Source of the DNA: Eremomyces bilateralis CBS 781.70
Taxonomy: Eukaryota; Ascomycota; Dothideomycetes; Eremomycetales; Eremomycetaceae
Direction: 5' to 3'
Assembly: GCF_010015585.1 (NCBI RefSeq)
Contig: NW_022985079.1
Location: 578,548-642,547, forward strand
DNA length: 64,000 nucleotides
Numbering within the stretch: position 1 is the first letter of the stretch; every line of letters starts with the position of its first letter. Positions 54,701 to 64,000 of the stretch are shown here, piece by piece. Under the pieces are notes generated by a model. It made no database searches, was not told where the DNA came from, and was given only the letters and a program-made list of their open reading frames with translations. The translations under genes were made by a program, and so were the position numbers.

Positions 54701-57700
54701 CATCAGTGGCTTATAGCTTTTCCGGCTCCACTGCCCAGCTCTGGGTGCAACCGACACTAGACCTAGTTCGAACGCTCAACATCCACATCGATGTCGGTCG
54801 GCACTTTCACGAGCTGGACTCCTTTGGCCCCGACAGTTCCCTCGCGATTTCGAAATTCACAATGCCCCAGATTAATGCCCGACTCAGCATTGAACAACTC
54901 CACAACCAGATCTTCCTGCGGGCGAACGTGATCAGTGAGAAACTGGTGCTGGATGCCTCGGCGTTGCATGGTGTGCTCCTGACCATCCAAAAGCCCGAAG
55001 TCTCGCGCACGATACAGGCAGCGCAAGAAGACGTGCGTGCCATCCAAGGGCACCTTGCAGCGTTGCGCCCTGCCCCTTCCGGTGCTCGGATGCGAACGGT
55101 CGACCCGCTTGGGTTTGATTGTCAATTATGGTTGCAAGGTCTACTGATTAAAACAGTGGCCCCGAGCTCAGGCGACCTAGCTCCGGAGGCCCATTTGATG
55201 TTCGGTCTTGGTGCAGTGCTCCTCGATATCCGAGATGGGAAGCGTCTCCAAGCGCAGCCAGCCGCCTTTCCCGATCTCCATTTCCAGGTTCATAAAATAT
55301 TCGCCGACCTCGTATTAAAGAAAGATGAACGGACCACCCCCGTGGGAAACGCGGTCCTGGCATGCGATATCCGCTCGACGCAACGAAACGGGTCTGAACA
55401 AGGCCGCATCTACCACCTTCGAAGCGATCGGGTCGATGTTAATATATCCGCAGAAACGGCGTCCACGGTGGCCGATGTCCTGAACCATCTTCAAGAACGT
55501 CTGCGAGATATTGACCTTTCTCGTGAAAAAGAGTACCTCCGACGATTCAGGCACCGAAAGATGGCCGATTCGTCGACGGCGCTTGACCAGGGCAACGGAG
55601 AAACTCCGGCCGACCCGCTCTCATCTACTGGAATCTTCACGTCACCGTTCAACGTGCTCGTTCGCCACGTCCAAATTGCTTGGATTGTGCAGTCTGAGGC
55701 TAAGCGTGCTGCTCCTCAGGATGATGATTTGATATTGTCCATCCAGCTAATCGAGCTTTCGAGTCGCTCCCGTAGCGGGGCGAGGCTTGCAATCAACGAC
55801 TTGCAGGTCCAGCTTGTCCCCCAATCTCAAGTGGATCGCACTCAGAGATCACGAAACTCGGCTCTTCTACCGGAAATGGTGTTCAACGTCTTCTATTCGT
55901 CCTCGGAACAGGACTGGCGGCTGAGTTTTCAAGCAGCCGGCAAGTCCCTCGATTTGCGTCTCGACTCAAAGTTCATACATCCTCTCAATACCGTGCAACA
56001 ATCTATAAAGCTCGCTATGCAGAGGTTCCGATCTGCCGCCGAGAATTGGACGGACAGTACTCCAACTGGTACTGTCCAAAGAACAAGTATCTTCAAGACA
56101 AAGAAACTTTCCAGCCTAGTTGTGGACGCCGACTTTTCCGGAGCGGTCGTGCATTTGACCGGAGGTGCTTCAACCTCCATTAAATCCCATGTCCCCGCGT
56201 TTCCTCCATCCACAGGCAACGGTCTCAATACAACCACAGTTTTGCGGTCGCCCGGCATGGCCTTGAAAGTGGAGTTCAAAGACGACAATGCGAGCTCTAC
56301 TTTGGACGGAGAGTTGAAAATATCCGCGTCTTCCAACATTGTCTATCCAGCCCTAGTTCCGCTTGTGCGAGAAATCTCGGATACCGTCAAAGACATTGTA
56401 TGGAACAGCGAATCCAAGGATACGAACATGACCGGATCGAGGTTCCTCGAGGACGAAAACTTATTGAAGGCGGATCCGACAACGCTACTTGGGCGGACGA
56501 AACTCAATTTTGGCATCCGAATTTGCCAACAGGACTTCGCCTTGAACTGCCACCCGTTCGCCCGAGTGCTGGCGGTTGCTTCGTTCGATCAGATCTACGT
56601 TCTAACAAGCAGCATCACATCTCCTGAGTACGGGGACTTCTTTTGCGTGACCGCCAAGGCGGAAAATCTCGAGGTTTCAGTGAGGCACCAGTATTCAAGA
56701 GATTCGACGTTCAAGTTCAATATTGAATCCGCGACTCTCTCGCTGATGAATAGTAAATATCTTAGCGGCGTGGCCGGCATTTCCGCCATCCTCAAGGTCA
56801 ACCCGATTAAAACGCAGGTCAATGCACGACAATTGCAAGACTTTCTGATCTTCCGGGACATCTGGCTTCCCTCCGATTCTGCGAAGGCATCGACACCGAA
56901 CGTTGACGAGGCGAACGAGCAAGTCGAGTATCTTGTTCAGCGCTATCAACAGGTCACCGCAGCTACAGCGTTTCCTTGGAACGCGACGGTAGCGATCGAA
57001 GCGATTGCGGCAGATGTGGATCTCGGCCAGGGGATTGGCAAAAGCACGCTTTCTGTTGCCAACTTGTGGGCATCATCCCGAAAGCGATCCAACTGGCAGC
57101 AAGAATTGTGCATCGCCTTCGAAACGGTGGCGGTGACTGGCAGTGGGAGGACGAGCGGGTTCGTGCGTCTCAACGACCTACGGCTTCAAACGTCGATCTC
57201 GTGGCCGTTGCAGGAAGGGCGAGTCCGACGGCAAACGCCGCTCATCCATGCCTCCCTCGGCTTTGACCGACTCCAAGCAAAAGCTGCGTTCGATTATCAG
57301 GTATTTGCTATTGCAGATATCAGAGCGTTCGAGTTCATTATGTACAATACTCGGGACCCAAAACTCGGGGCGGCCGATCGGCTCATTGCGATTCTGGACG
57401 GAGCCGAAGTCTTTGCATTTTGCACATCCACCACCGCAGCGCAAGCCATCGCTTTTAGCCAGGCCGTAGAGCGTCTGGTGCAAGACAATCAGGCAGCATA
57501 TGCGCAAACCGTCAAGGAGCTGGAGAGAAGCATTCAGCGCAGGAGGTCATCATCGGCACGACAGGCGCAAGCGTCTCTACAAGCGTCGCAAACCCCGAAT
57601 CCGGAAAAATCACATGCCTTCATATCGCTTCATACGGACGTCGTTGTGACCCTACGGACCCTGTGTCTTGGCGTCTTCCCAGCCAATTTTTCGGACCCGC

Positions 57701-58419
57701 AATTGTTCTTGCTAGAGGCGTCGGATACACAGGCTCGTTTCGCCGTGCTGCTGGAGGATGACTCTCAAGTGCACAGCGGACTGGGCATGACTTTAGGCCA
57801 TCTCAATGTCGCCCTAGGCGTGATTCCCCATCCAACCCCGCACACAAGTGCTGCAGAATTGACGGTGGAAGACGTCGTGGCGAGCGCGCGATCCGCTCGT
57901 GGCGGCACGATCCTTCGGGTTCCAAAGGTCGTGGCGAGCATGCAAACCTGGCACCAGCCCCAGTCGAACCTCGTTAATTACATCTTCAAAAGCTCTTTCG
58001 AAGGCAAAGTGGACGTAGGATGGAACTATTCGCGCATCGGGTTCATCCGGAACATGTGGGACAATCACTCAAAGACGCTTGCGTCCCGACTTGGAAAGCC
58101 TCTTCCGGAGGCTGTCGTAAAGATTACCACCGAGCCTGACGAAGGGGATGGCCAACCAACGTCCACTCGTGGTCCACAGGGCAAGATCACTGCGGTTGTA
58201 AACGTTCCGCAGTCTCGATTCACCTACACGGCGCTTGAACCCCCGGTAATAGAAACACCACAGCTACGAGATATGGGCGAGGCGACACCGCCTTTGGAAT
58301 GGATCGGGTTGCATAGGGACCGACTGCCCAACGTCACCCATCAAATCATCCTGGTGCCGCTCCTTGAGGTAGCAAAGGAGGTGGATGCCGCGTATAAGCG
58401 GATTTTAGGCTCATCATGA
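48788..58419 (+). CDS. csf1: Csf1, bridge-like lipid transfer protein (BLTP1 family)
   Basis: Three exons, 48788-48843, 48895-48930 and 48987-58419, with introns of 51 and 56 bp; 3174 residues (yeast Csf1 about 2960). The first two small exons are needed to build the N terminus: MSSGGLTPQPLQPEHGLNW, then VFLVELLVCGILSIFFLFYF, a membrane anchor at about residues 19-40. The conserved start of the lipid groove follows (YIDIQSLQISLLGGRVFFKN, ILIHSGFITWNYWYRK). The rest is beta-rich repeating-groove sequence with disordered loops, for example the Ser-rich stretch at about residues 1150-1260. The C terminus has the family block KVDVGWNYSRIGFIRNMWDN. Csf1/Tweek/KIAA1109 proteins bridge the ER to other membranes and move phospholipids; yeast mutants are cold-sensitive. 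The 9.4-kb last exon stays fully open. Confidence 0.96.
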
Positions 58420-59061
58420 GATGGTTCTCCACAGGCTGGGAAGCAAAGCATGTAACAATTTACATCTGTACGATAATGACCAACGTAATATAGATCAAAC
58501 GACTTTAGAGGAACACGGCTCATGCGGAAAGCATCACTCCTTTCCTGCTCCCTGTAGTGAGTTTTGGCTTGAGAGGAGAATTTCCATCAAAAGTGAGGAA
58601 CCAAACATTCCGGAATGCCGAACTCCATGGCAGGTGGCAATTGGTTTGGAGATCGTAGGTCCATTAACTTAACCGTAACTGTAGTATTGCCAGCCATTGG
58701 GAGACTTCATCATGAATACGCAAACAGCAGAGTTGTCGTCAGTCATTGGAATTTATGCTGTATCCGAAAGAGTATATAACCAAAAAATTACCCTATGGCA
58801 TGCTGATTCAATTCTATCATCTCACTCGCGTTCAAAGTGTGAGTGTCAGCCATATCACAAACACATTCAACTTCAAGCTGAGAATATCTCCATCCATCAT
58901 AGTATCATCCATCTGCTGAAAGGCTCCATAAACGTGTGACCTTCGGATGAATAGAAAAGATCCGCCCCTCGCAAGCATCCGAATAGGCAAGAGGTACCCA
59001 CCCCAAATATCCCCTCATCTTAAGTGCAGGTGCTATTCGCCGGCGTGCATTTCGTCCAGAC
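58420..59061. other. Intergenic region downstream of csf1
   Basis: About 640 bases, moderately A/T-rich; no gene recognised. Confidence 0.6.
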
Positions 59062-59460
59062 TCAAACCTCAGCTTGATACCCGTAGCGAAAGCCAGGAGG
59101 ACACAGATCTTCGCATTGAAAAGTCGCGATCTGGTTCTGGGTCATGTTGTGGCAGGTGAGCACGTGCCTGCCTTGGTGGAGCACTTTCTGCGGCAGTCCG
59201 GGGGTTCCGTAGGGCACGGGGAGCAAGCAGTCGGCAAAGGTGATGCCTGAATAGCCTTCAATGGCGAGGGAGGGGGGAGGGCTGGAGTTGCAGAGGGACG
59301 TGTGGTACGACGGTGCGCCCTAGATAGCTCCGGTCTGGCAGACATTGCTGTCAGCGAACCACACGTCGTAGTTGCCACCTTTGGTGCTGGCAGATCCGCA
59401 TGAGCGAGCGATGTTGCCGATGTAAAGGGATGGGAAAGCAAGGGCTATATCCGCGAGCAT
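59062..59460 (-). pseudogene. Decayed small cysteine-rich secreted-protein gene (tentative)
   Basis: The minus-strand frame from ATG 59460 reads MLADIALAFPSLYIGNIARS, then CGSASTKGGNYDVWFADSNV, and meets an in-frame TAG at 59320-59322. The same frame then continues open for 85 codons to TGA at 59062-59064 (DCLLPVPYGTPGLPQ, HVLTCHNMTQNQIATFQCED, LCPPGFRYGYQAEV). Seven cysteines fall in the combined frame. The frame is also open upstream of the ATG with a very hydrophobic stretch (YVLLFFVLCSVLFAMLADIA) like a signal peptide, but no ATG is found before it. A possible intron does not restore the frame. The pattern suggests a formerly secreted protein or effector broken by a nonsense mutation. A chance frame is the alternative. 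Confidence 0.35.
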
Positions 59461-60186
59461 GGCGAAGAGGACAGAACAAAGAACAAAGAACAAGAGAACG
59501 TATGGTCGGAAGGAGGGCTGTTCTGTGAAATCTCAGGACTGAAGCGTAAGAAGGGTTGAGAACGTTTGCAGAGGAAGAGATAGCCCGCTGAATGGCAGGC
59601 GACGGATTATATCTGATCGCCTGGTGTCATGAATGTCCAGGAGACTCCTAGGCCAAGCCTCTGCTGAAAGGATTATATTCTTAGAACTGGTGTCGCACCC
59701 AAAATACCATCAAATTCTCGGCATTTGTTAAGGTACATATTCTTCGTTTGAAATTTAGCCAATCATTCATGGATGATGGCGAATTCTTTAGCCGTGGCTG
59801 CGAGGCTGTCCACGAGAAACGACTCATGATTTCTGCCGGGCCAATACCGCAACAAGTTAGCCCAAAAGGAGACTTAGGAAATATAGGACTCTTCCGAACT
59901 ACGGCCCAATATGCGCAACCCGAATAACGACTTTGTTGGGAGACGAAATGATGGCAAATACCTCACGAACGCGGCGGAACCGTGACTCGCGCTGCCATTC
60001 CCAGGGTGAACTGGAGATGGCTGGTTTTCTACGTCTTGTAGATGGGCTTTTTTTGACTGTTGATGGTACACGGTAGATGTATCGCAGTTGGGGATTTCAT
60101 CGTGCATCCGACTCGCTGTGAAGATGTGGGTGTCTCACCTACAAAGCACTATACCGCAATGGCCGTCGCCTTGCTATGTTCAAACT
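59461..60186. other. Intergenic region
   Basis: About 725 bases. The part up to about 59520 may be the lost signal-peptide region of the preceding pseudogene. Nothing else recognised. Confidence 0.5.
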
Positions 60187-61041
60187 TCAAACCTGCACTC
60201 GCCCAGGTTGTTTCCTAGAACGTCTCCTCTTAGAGCGGACCACCTTCCCCTGGTACATCAGCACGACCTCTCCTCCTATATCCGCAGCATCAGGTTTGTA
60301 GCGCATGCCCACGTCAAGACCTTCCAGCCCTGCGGTGGATGCTCTCGCGTTCCACACTAGCTGTTGTATCGAACCATCTTCGGTGATCATGGCGAATGCG
60401 AGAGGTCGCGAGCTGCGTTGCAGAGCCTCCCGTACCCCCTTCGTCGTCGGACTCGTCGTCGCAAGTATCGCAATGGTATTGTCGCCTCTCCATCCTGCCG
60501 GGGCACCGGCGAAAGCCCCTTCTATTTCCCGGATGTGTTCTGGCGATACCCATCGCGCCCGTCCGATCGGCTCGGATCGCGGCACCCCAGTTACGCTTGG
60601 GTCTGCGTCCGCAAGTTTCGCCTTTCCCTTCGGAGATTTCCAGCCGACGACCTTGCACTGCACAAGAATTTTGAGCGGTATTTCGGGCGGGAGAGTTGGA
60701 ACTCGCCAATCTCCAACCAGATCGATTCCAGCGTCGTTGGAGCGACCCGTCCTCGTGAGGTGAAACCCGAGTCGGTTCAAGGCCTCTGAGCAGATATACT
60801 CATATCGGGTTCCAACGAACGTAGACGATGTCTGGGAGAGATTCGTCTGCGAGGCGTGTGTGAGGAAGGATTCGAGGGTATCATGGTGTTGGGAGCCAGG
60901 CGCAAGCGAGGAGAGACGAGATGCGAACGGCAGAGTTGGGCGAGGGCGTTGTCCGTGGCGCCATGACAGATGCGTCGGAAGACTTGGGTAGATGTTCTTA
61001 GCATCATTGTTTAGTAGGTTAACGGTCGATGGCATCCACAT
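60187..61041 (-). CDS. rrg7: Rrg7-like mitochondrial protein with nuclease-type fold (DUF2034)
   Basis: Single exon, 284 residues. The conserved block STFVGTRYEYICSEALNRLG, TRTGRSNDAGIDLVGDW and LKILVQCKVVG (about residues 73-132) has the D..QxK arrangement of PD-(D/E)XK restriction-endonuclease-like folds. A mid-domain RARWVSPEHIREIEGAF and C-terminal AFAMITEDGSIQQLVWN follow, and the end is basic (RSKRRRSRKQPGR). Yeast Rrg7 is mitochondrial and required for respiratory growth; its biochemical activity is not established. The N terminus in this frame (MWMPSTVNLL) is a weak presequence. An overlapping frame starting at 61007 gives MLRTSTQVFRRICHGATDNA, a much better one, so the first 50 residues may be affected by a frameshift or undetected splicing. 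Confidence 0.82.
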   Translation of the reverse strand: MWMPSTVNLLNNDAKNIYPSLPTHLSWRHGQRPRPTLPFASRLSSLAPGSQHHDTLESFLTHASQTNLSQTSSTFVGTRYEYICSEALNRLGFHLTRTGRSNDAGIDLVGDWRVPTLPPEIPLKILVQCKVVGWKSPKGKAKLADADPSVTGVPRSEPIGRARWVSPEHIREIEGAFAGAPAGWRGDNTIAILATTSPTTKGVREALQRSSRPLAFAMITEDGSIQQLVWNARASTAGLEGLDVGMRYKPDAADIGGEVVLMYQGKVVRSKRRRSRKQPGRVQV

Positions 61042-61759
61042 ACTGTGTTCTGGTTGGCGATCTGGCTAGCCGTGATGTGGACGGTGCGATGGGATTCAAT
61101 AAGCCAAGCCACCTAGTGGAAGGCTTCATGTTCATCACCACCAAGAGCTTCCTTTTCCAAATTCGTTTCAATCAGCCATCTTATCCACGGTCAGGAATAT
61201 ACCACTAATAATACTAGTCGTGGCAGCTAGGACGGTGATAGAATGAAGATGTGCGGTCTTGGAGAATGCGATGCTCCTGATGCTCCAAGCTGTCATTTCA
61301 TTGCCATTCAACCCATCACCCAATCCGTCCCTCGACTCCCCAAGTCAGACATTCGGACTTAAGGGATTACCCTCTTCAACTCTCGCCGATGAAGAGCCAA
61401 ATCTGCAGTTGCAATCATATTATTAATGACTGTGTCACAGCATGTGTGCACGGTGCCGGGAGTCCTGTCACTGCACTAAGAATGTCGGTTCAGTTCTTCC
61501 GGTATCCCGTTTGAGACGACCGGTGACGGCAACGAATGCCGAGTTCGGCTTGCGTCATTCCATAAATGGCTCACCGGTACTTGAGCAATGCCTAAGTACT
61601 CTCTAATACCATCCCCGTGTCTCGGTATTATTCTAGGATAGCCGTAGACGCAGTGCCTTGGTGAGAGGGAGCTGTTCCTATTCTTTCATCGTAAGATCCG
61701 ATGTTAAGTACGAATACACTCTTCTTATCCGTCCAAAGGAGCCGATCTGGATTTGGACC
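61042..61759. other. Divergent promoter region, rrg7 and MFS transporter genes
   Basis: About 720 bases, no specific element assigned. The frame upstream of the MFS start is open back to 61658 but has no ATG. Confidence 0.6.
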
Positions 61760-63259
61760 ATGGCGAGATCTACCATCATATTTCTCTATCATGAACTCGG
61801 CCTCGCCTCGCTGAAGCAAACGGGGAGAGATGCCTGGCTCATCATCCTTGCACGGTGCTGCCGAATGTTCGCATATGGCACCAATGCCTTAATTCTCGCG
61901 CTTTTCCTGTCGTCCCTGAACTTCTCCGATTCCCGTATCGGTCTCTTCATGACTTTGACCCTCCTAGGCGATGTAGTGCTGGCAACCCTGCTGACGCTCG
62001 TGGCCGATGGCCTGGGTCGACGGCGCACCATGCTCGCCGGCTCCGTCATGATGATCCTATCCGGCATCGTCTTCGCCTTGAGCGAGAACTTCTGGTTGCT
62101 GCTTCTCGCCGCCGTTTTTGGCGTGATCAGTGTGGCCGGGGGGGATTTTGGGCCCTTTCGATCGATCGAAGAGTCGATTTTATCCCAGCTGACTTCATCC
62201 AAAACCCGACCGGAGGTTCTTTCGTGGTACGTGACGATGGCCAGCTTCGGCTCCTCCATCGGGACCGAAGCAGCTGGACGGATTGTGGATGCTCTTCAAA
62301 AACAAAAGGACTGGACCATCGTCGACTCCTACCACGGTATCTTCTGGGTCTACTCGGCAATGGGGGCAGTCAACTTGGTTCTGGTCGCTCTCTTAAGTTC
62401 GAACTGCGAGCTTATCGCTATAGCCACCCCTACGGAAGAGTCAGAGGTCCTGCTGGAAAGCGGCGAGCAAGACGCTAGGGAGGAACCTACGCCGAAGACT
62501 AGGACTCGGTCGGGTTGGTTGAATCTGGCAGCCATAAGCAGTATTTCAAGCCGGACGTTATCCATCATACTCAAACTTTGGTTCTTGTTGGCCATAGACG
62601 CACTCGCCGACGGGATGACTCCAATATCGTTAACAACGTATTTTATGGATGCCAAGTTCGACGTGTCTAAGGCCACGTTGGGGGATATCACGTCCATTGG
62701 CTATTTCTTAGCCGTTGCCTCAACCATCTTCGCTGGGCCTTTATCTCGTCGTATCGGCCTGATCAACACCATGGTCTTCACTCACCTTCCGTCCTCAGTC
62801 GCGGTTCTCCTCTTTCCCGTTCCAACGAACCTCACCATGACCGTCATCCTTCTGTTCGTCCGAATGGGACTGAACAACATGGACCAGGCGCCACGATCGG
62901 CATTCATCGCGGCGGTTGTGGCGCCGGAGGAACGAACCGCGGTTATCGGACTGACATCAACCATTCGGACGCTTGCATCTGCGGTCGGCCCAACCCTCAC
63001 GGGCATTCTAGCTGGACATTCCCGTTTCTGGATTGCTTTTGTCGTCGCTGGAGCTCTTCGTGTCGCCTACGACCTTGGACTCTTTGTGATGTTTGTTAAT
63101 CTGAAACCAGAAAGGCCCAACACCACAGAGTTGGCGAATACCGAGAGATTCAGCGAGGATCCGTCTTCGGTGTCAGACGATGAGTCTGGAGACTCCTTTG
63201 CAGCCAACCGATCGAATGGGTCCACCGAGGAGTCTCGAGCCACAACGGCGGTAAAGTGA
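61760..63259 (+). CDS. Major facilitator superfamily transporter
   Basis: Single exon, 499 residues from the first in-frame ATG (MARSTIIFLYHELGLASLKQ). Twelve hydrophobic segments can be counted in two groups, split by a hydrophilic loop at about residues 225-275. The loop-2/3 signature is ADGLGRRRTMLAGSVMM and its counterpart in the second half is AGPLSRRIGLINTMV. RMGLNNMDQAPRSAFIAAVV and EERTAVIGLTSTIRTLASAV are family-like segments near helices 10-11. The last 45 residues are an acidic Ser-rich cytosolic tail. The substrate is unknown. It sits beside a transposon end but its composition does not differ from its neighbours. Confidence 0.92.
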   Translation: MARSTIIFLYHELGLASLKQTGRDAWLIILARCCRMFAYGTNALILALFLSSLNFSDSRIGLFMTLTLLGDVVLATLLTLVADGLGRRRTMLAGSVMMILSGIVFALSENFWLLLLAAVFGVISVAGGDFGPFRSIEESILSQLTSSKTRPEVLSWYVTMASFGSSIGTEAAGRIVDALQKQKDWTIVDSYHGIFWVYSAMGAVNLVLVALLSSNCELIAIATPTEESEVLLESGEQDAREEPTPKTRTRSGWLNLAAISSISSRTLSIILKLWFLLAIDALADGMTPISLTTYFMDAKFDVSKATLGDITSIGYFLAVASTIFAGPLSRRIGLINTMVFTHLPSSVAVLLFPVPTNLTMTVILLFVRMGLNNMDQAPRSAFIAAVVAPEERTAVIGLTSTIRTLASAVGPTLTGILAGHSRFWIAFVVAGALRVAYDLGLFVMFVNLKPERPNTTELANTERFSEDPSSVSDDESGDSFAANRSNGSTEESRATTAVK

Positions 63260-63714
63260 ACTGATGGAACCTGCCGGCCATGTGGCTTACCTGGTGCGGG
63301 TTCAGAAACGTCGTAGCCAGGCGTCACTGACCAACGGAGTTTACACCACTTTTCAGGCACATTTTAATATTCCCGTTCAACTCATCCGAAGACGAGATTA
63401 TGAAGGGACGTCCGGTCTTGATGAATGCTCCGATGGCAGCATTTTGCTGGAGTCATAAGGCTATATATATACTTCTGGGATGGACCTCAAACCATGTCTA
63501 TCATGGTCTCGGAAAAGCATAGAGCAGCAAATAAAACTTTAACGAGGTATACATTATTAGTACATGCGGGTCTCCGGAGTAGGCAGCATGTGATCTGCTT
63601 CGCTACCTCACGCCCACACCGAGCACCAACTTGCCGCTAAGTAAAACGCTGAGATATTACTTTCGAATAAGGGGACTAGGGATTTTTTACAACACCAGCG
63701 GATGAGCCCAGCAT
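63260..63714. other. Intergenic region between MFS gene and hAT element
   Basis: About 455 bases of 3' flank including a TATATATATA run near 63463. No gene recognised. Confidence 0.6.
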
Positions 63715-63726
63715 TAGGGCTGGACA

Positions 63727-63855
63727 CGAATATTCGATTACGAATATTCGTACGAATATTCGTAGTCGAATACGAATAAAATTTAGAATTTCCGCTTACT
63801 AATATTCGTACGAATAATATTCGCATTATTCGTAATTATTCGTAATTATTCGTAA
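63727..63855. repeat. Palindromic and tandem subterminal repeats of the hAT element
   Basis: The 12-base palindrome ACGAATATTCGT occurs twice back to back (63740-63763), and TATTCGTACGAATA recurs at 63803-63816. CGTAATTATT is repeated in tandem at 63831-63850. Such subterminal clusters are the usual binding sites for hAT transposase. Confidence 0.75.
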
Positions 63856-63865
63856 ATCTCTGAAG

Positions 63866-64000
63866 CTATTTCCATGTATCTCGCAGCATCATAAGACGCC
63901 TCATAGTCTCTGCACTCATTGAGCTCCTCCGCACTCCTAAGAGATCTCTTCCCCCACTGAACAGTCTTTCGACTGATACCCCAGATGCTGGTATAGCCAA
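63866..64000 (-). CDS. hAT transposase, C-terminal dimerisation region, 5' part outside window
   Basis: Forty-four codons are visible before TAG (63868-63866): LAIPASGVSVERLFSGGRDL, then LGVRRSSMSAETMRRLMMLR and DTWK. This is the hAT family dimerisation motif (Ala-Ser-x-x-x-x-Glu-Arg-x-Phe-Ser, then Arg-Arg-x-x-Met-x-x-Glu). The remainder of the transposase, including the zinc finger and catalytic residues, lies beyond the right edge, so intactness cannot be judged. Confidence 0.88.
   Translation of the reverse strand: MAIPASGVSVERLFSGGRDLLGVRRSSMSAETMRRLMMLRDTWK

Larger units (their letters stand above)
63715..64000 (-). mobile_element. hAT-superfamily DNA transposon, one end in window
   Basis: The right edge contains the 3' end of a hAT transposase gene on the minus strand (63866-64000). 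It is followed outward by an A/T-rich array of ACGAATATTCGT-type palindromes and by TAGGGCTGGACACGAA at about 63715. GGGCTGGACACGAATATTCG resembles terminal inverted repeats of hAT elements. The element should continue rightwards past base 64000. The 8 bases just outside (about 63707-63714) would be the target-site duplication, which cannot be confirmed without the other end. Confidence 0.7.

Noticed and set aside
1-64000. CRISPR array, bacterial operon or secondary-metabolite cluster
   Set aside because: No direct-repeat array and no PKS, NRPS, terpene synthase or cluster regulator; gene content is ordinary eukaryotic chromosome.

Overview
The window is nuclear DNA from a filamentous ascomycete (Pezizomycotina). 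The evidence is the density of short GT..AG introns (43-126 bp, mostly 49-60 bp, often with a CTAAC or CTGAC branch site), separate monocistronic genes on both strands, and fungus-restricted families: a medusa (MedA) regulator, DASH subunit Ask1, the TRP channel Yvc1, Spo71 and Csf1. MedA and the general gene style would fit a Eurotiomycete, but the species cannot be read from the sequence. All exon models come from reading splice signals by eye. In every multi-exon gene but one, the summed exon length is a multiple of three, which supports the models.

Layout. 1-9.3 kb: 3' part of an amidase, a small secreted, probably GPI-anchored protein, a macro-domain ADP-ribose hydrolase, a pirin, and a large Spo71-like PH protein. 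9.8-18.1 kb: vacuolar TRP channel (7 exons), eIF2-alpha, an undescribed four-helix membrane protein with a SAP-like N terminus, and a mitochondrial carrier of the Mme1 type. 18.1-24.1 kb: six kilobases without a recognisable gene, ending at the medA homologue (24.1-26.7 kb). 26.7-36.7 kb: a basic nuclear protein with histone-H3-tail-like motifs, a coiled-coil gene with an apparent one-base frameshift, an acyltransferase-3 membrane protein and Ask1. 37-42.1 kb: carnitine acetyltransferase and mitochondrial malate dehydrogenase in tandem on the minus strand. 43-58.4 kb: a fungal disordered protein, a TMEM184/DUF300 membrane protein, and, divergently, the 3174-residue bridge-like lipid transfer protein Csf1. 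58.4-64 kb: a decayed cysteine-rich secreted gene, Rrg7, an MFS transporter, and the end of a hAT DNA transposon running off the right edge.

Functional links. Carnitine acetyltransferase and malate dehydrogenase both serve acetyl-unit and reducing-equivalent shuttling between peroxisome, cytosol and mitochondrion, as needed for growth on acetate or fatty acids. MedA and Spo71 are development and sporulation genes. Csf1, the Spo71-like protein and TMEM184 all act at membranes. Most of the window is ordinary housekeeping chromosome. I found no compelling new multi-gene system. The observations most worth following are a possible CUG-initiated mitochondrial form of the pirin, the dual-targeting layout of carnitine acetyltransferase, the H3-tail-like repeats, the gene-free medA upstream region and the hAT terminus.
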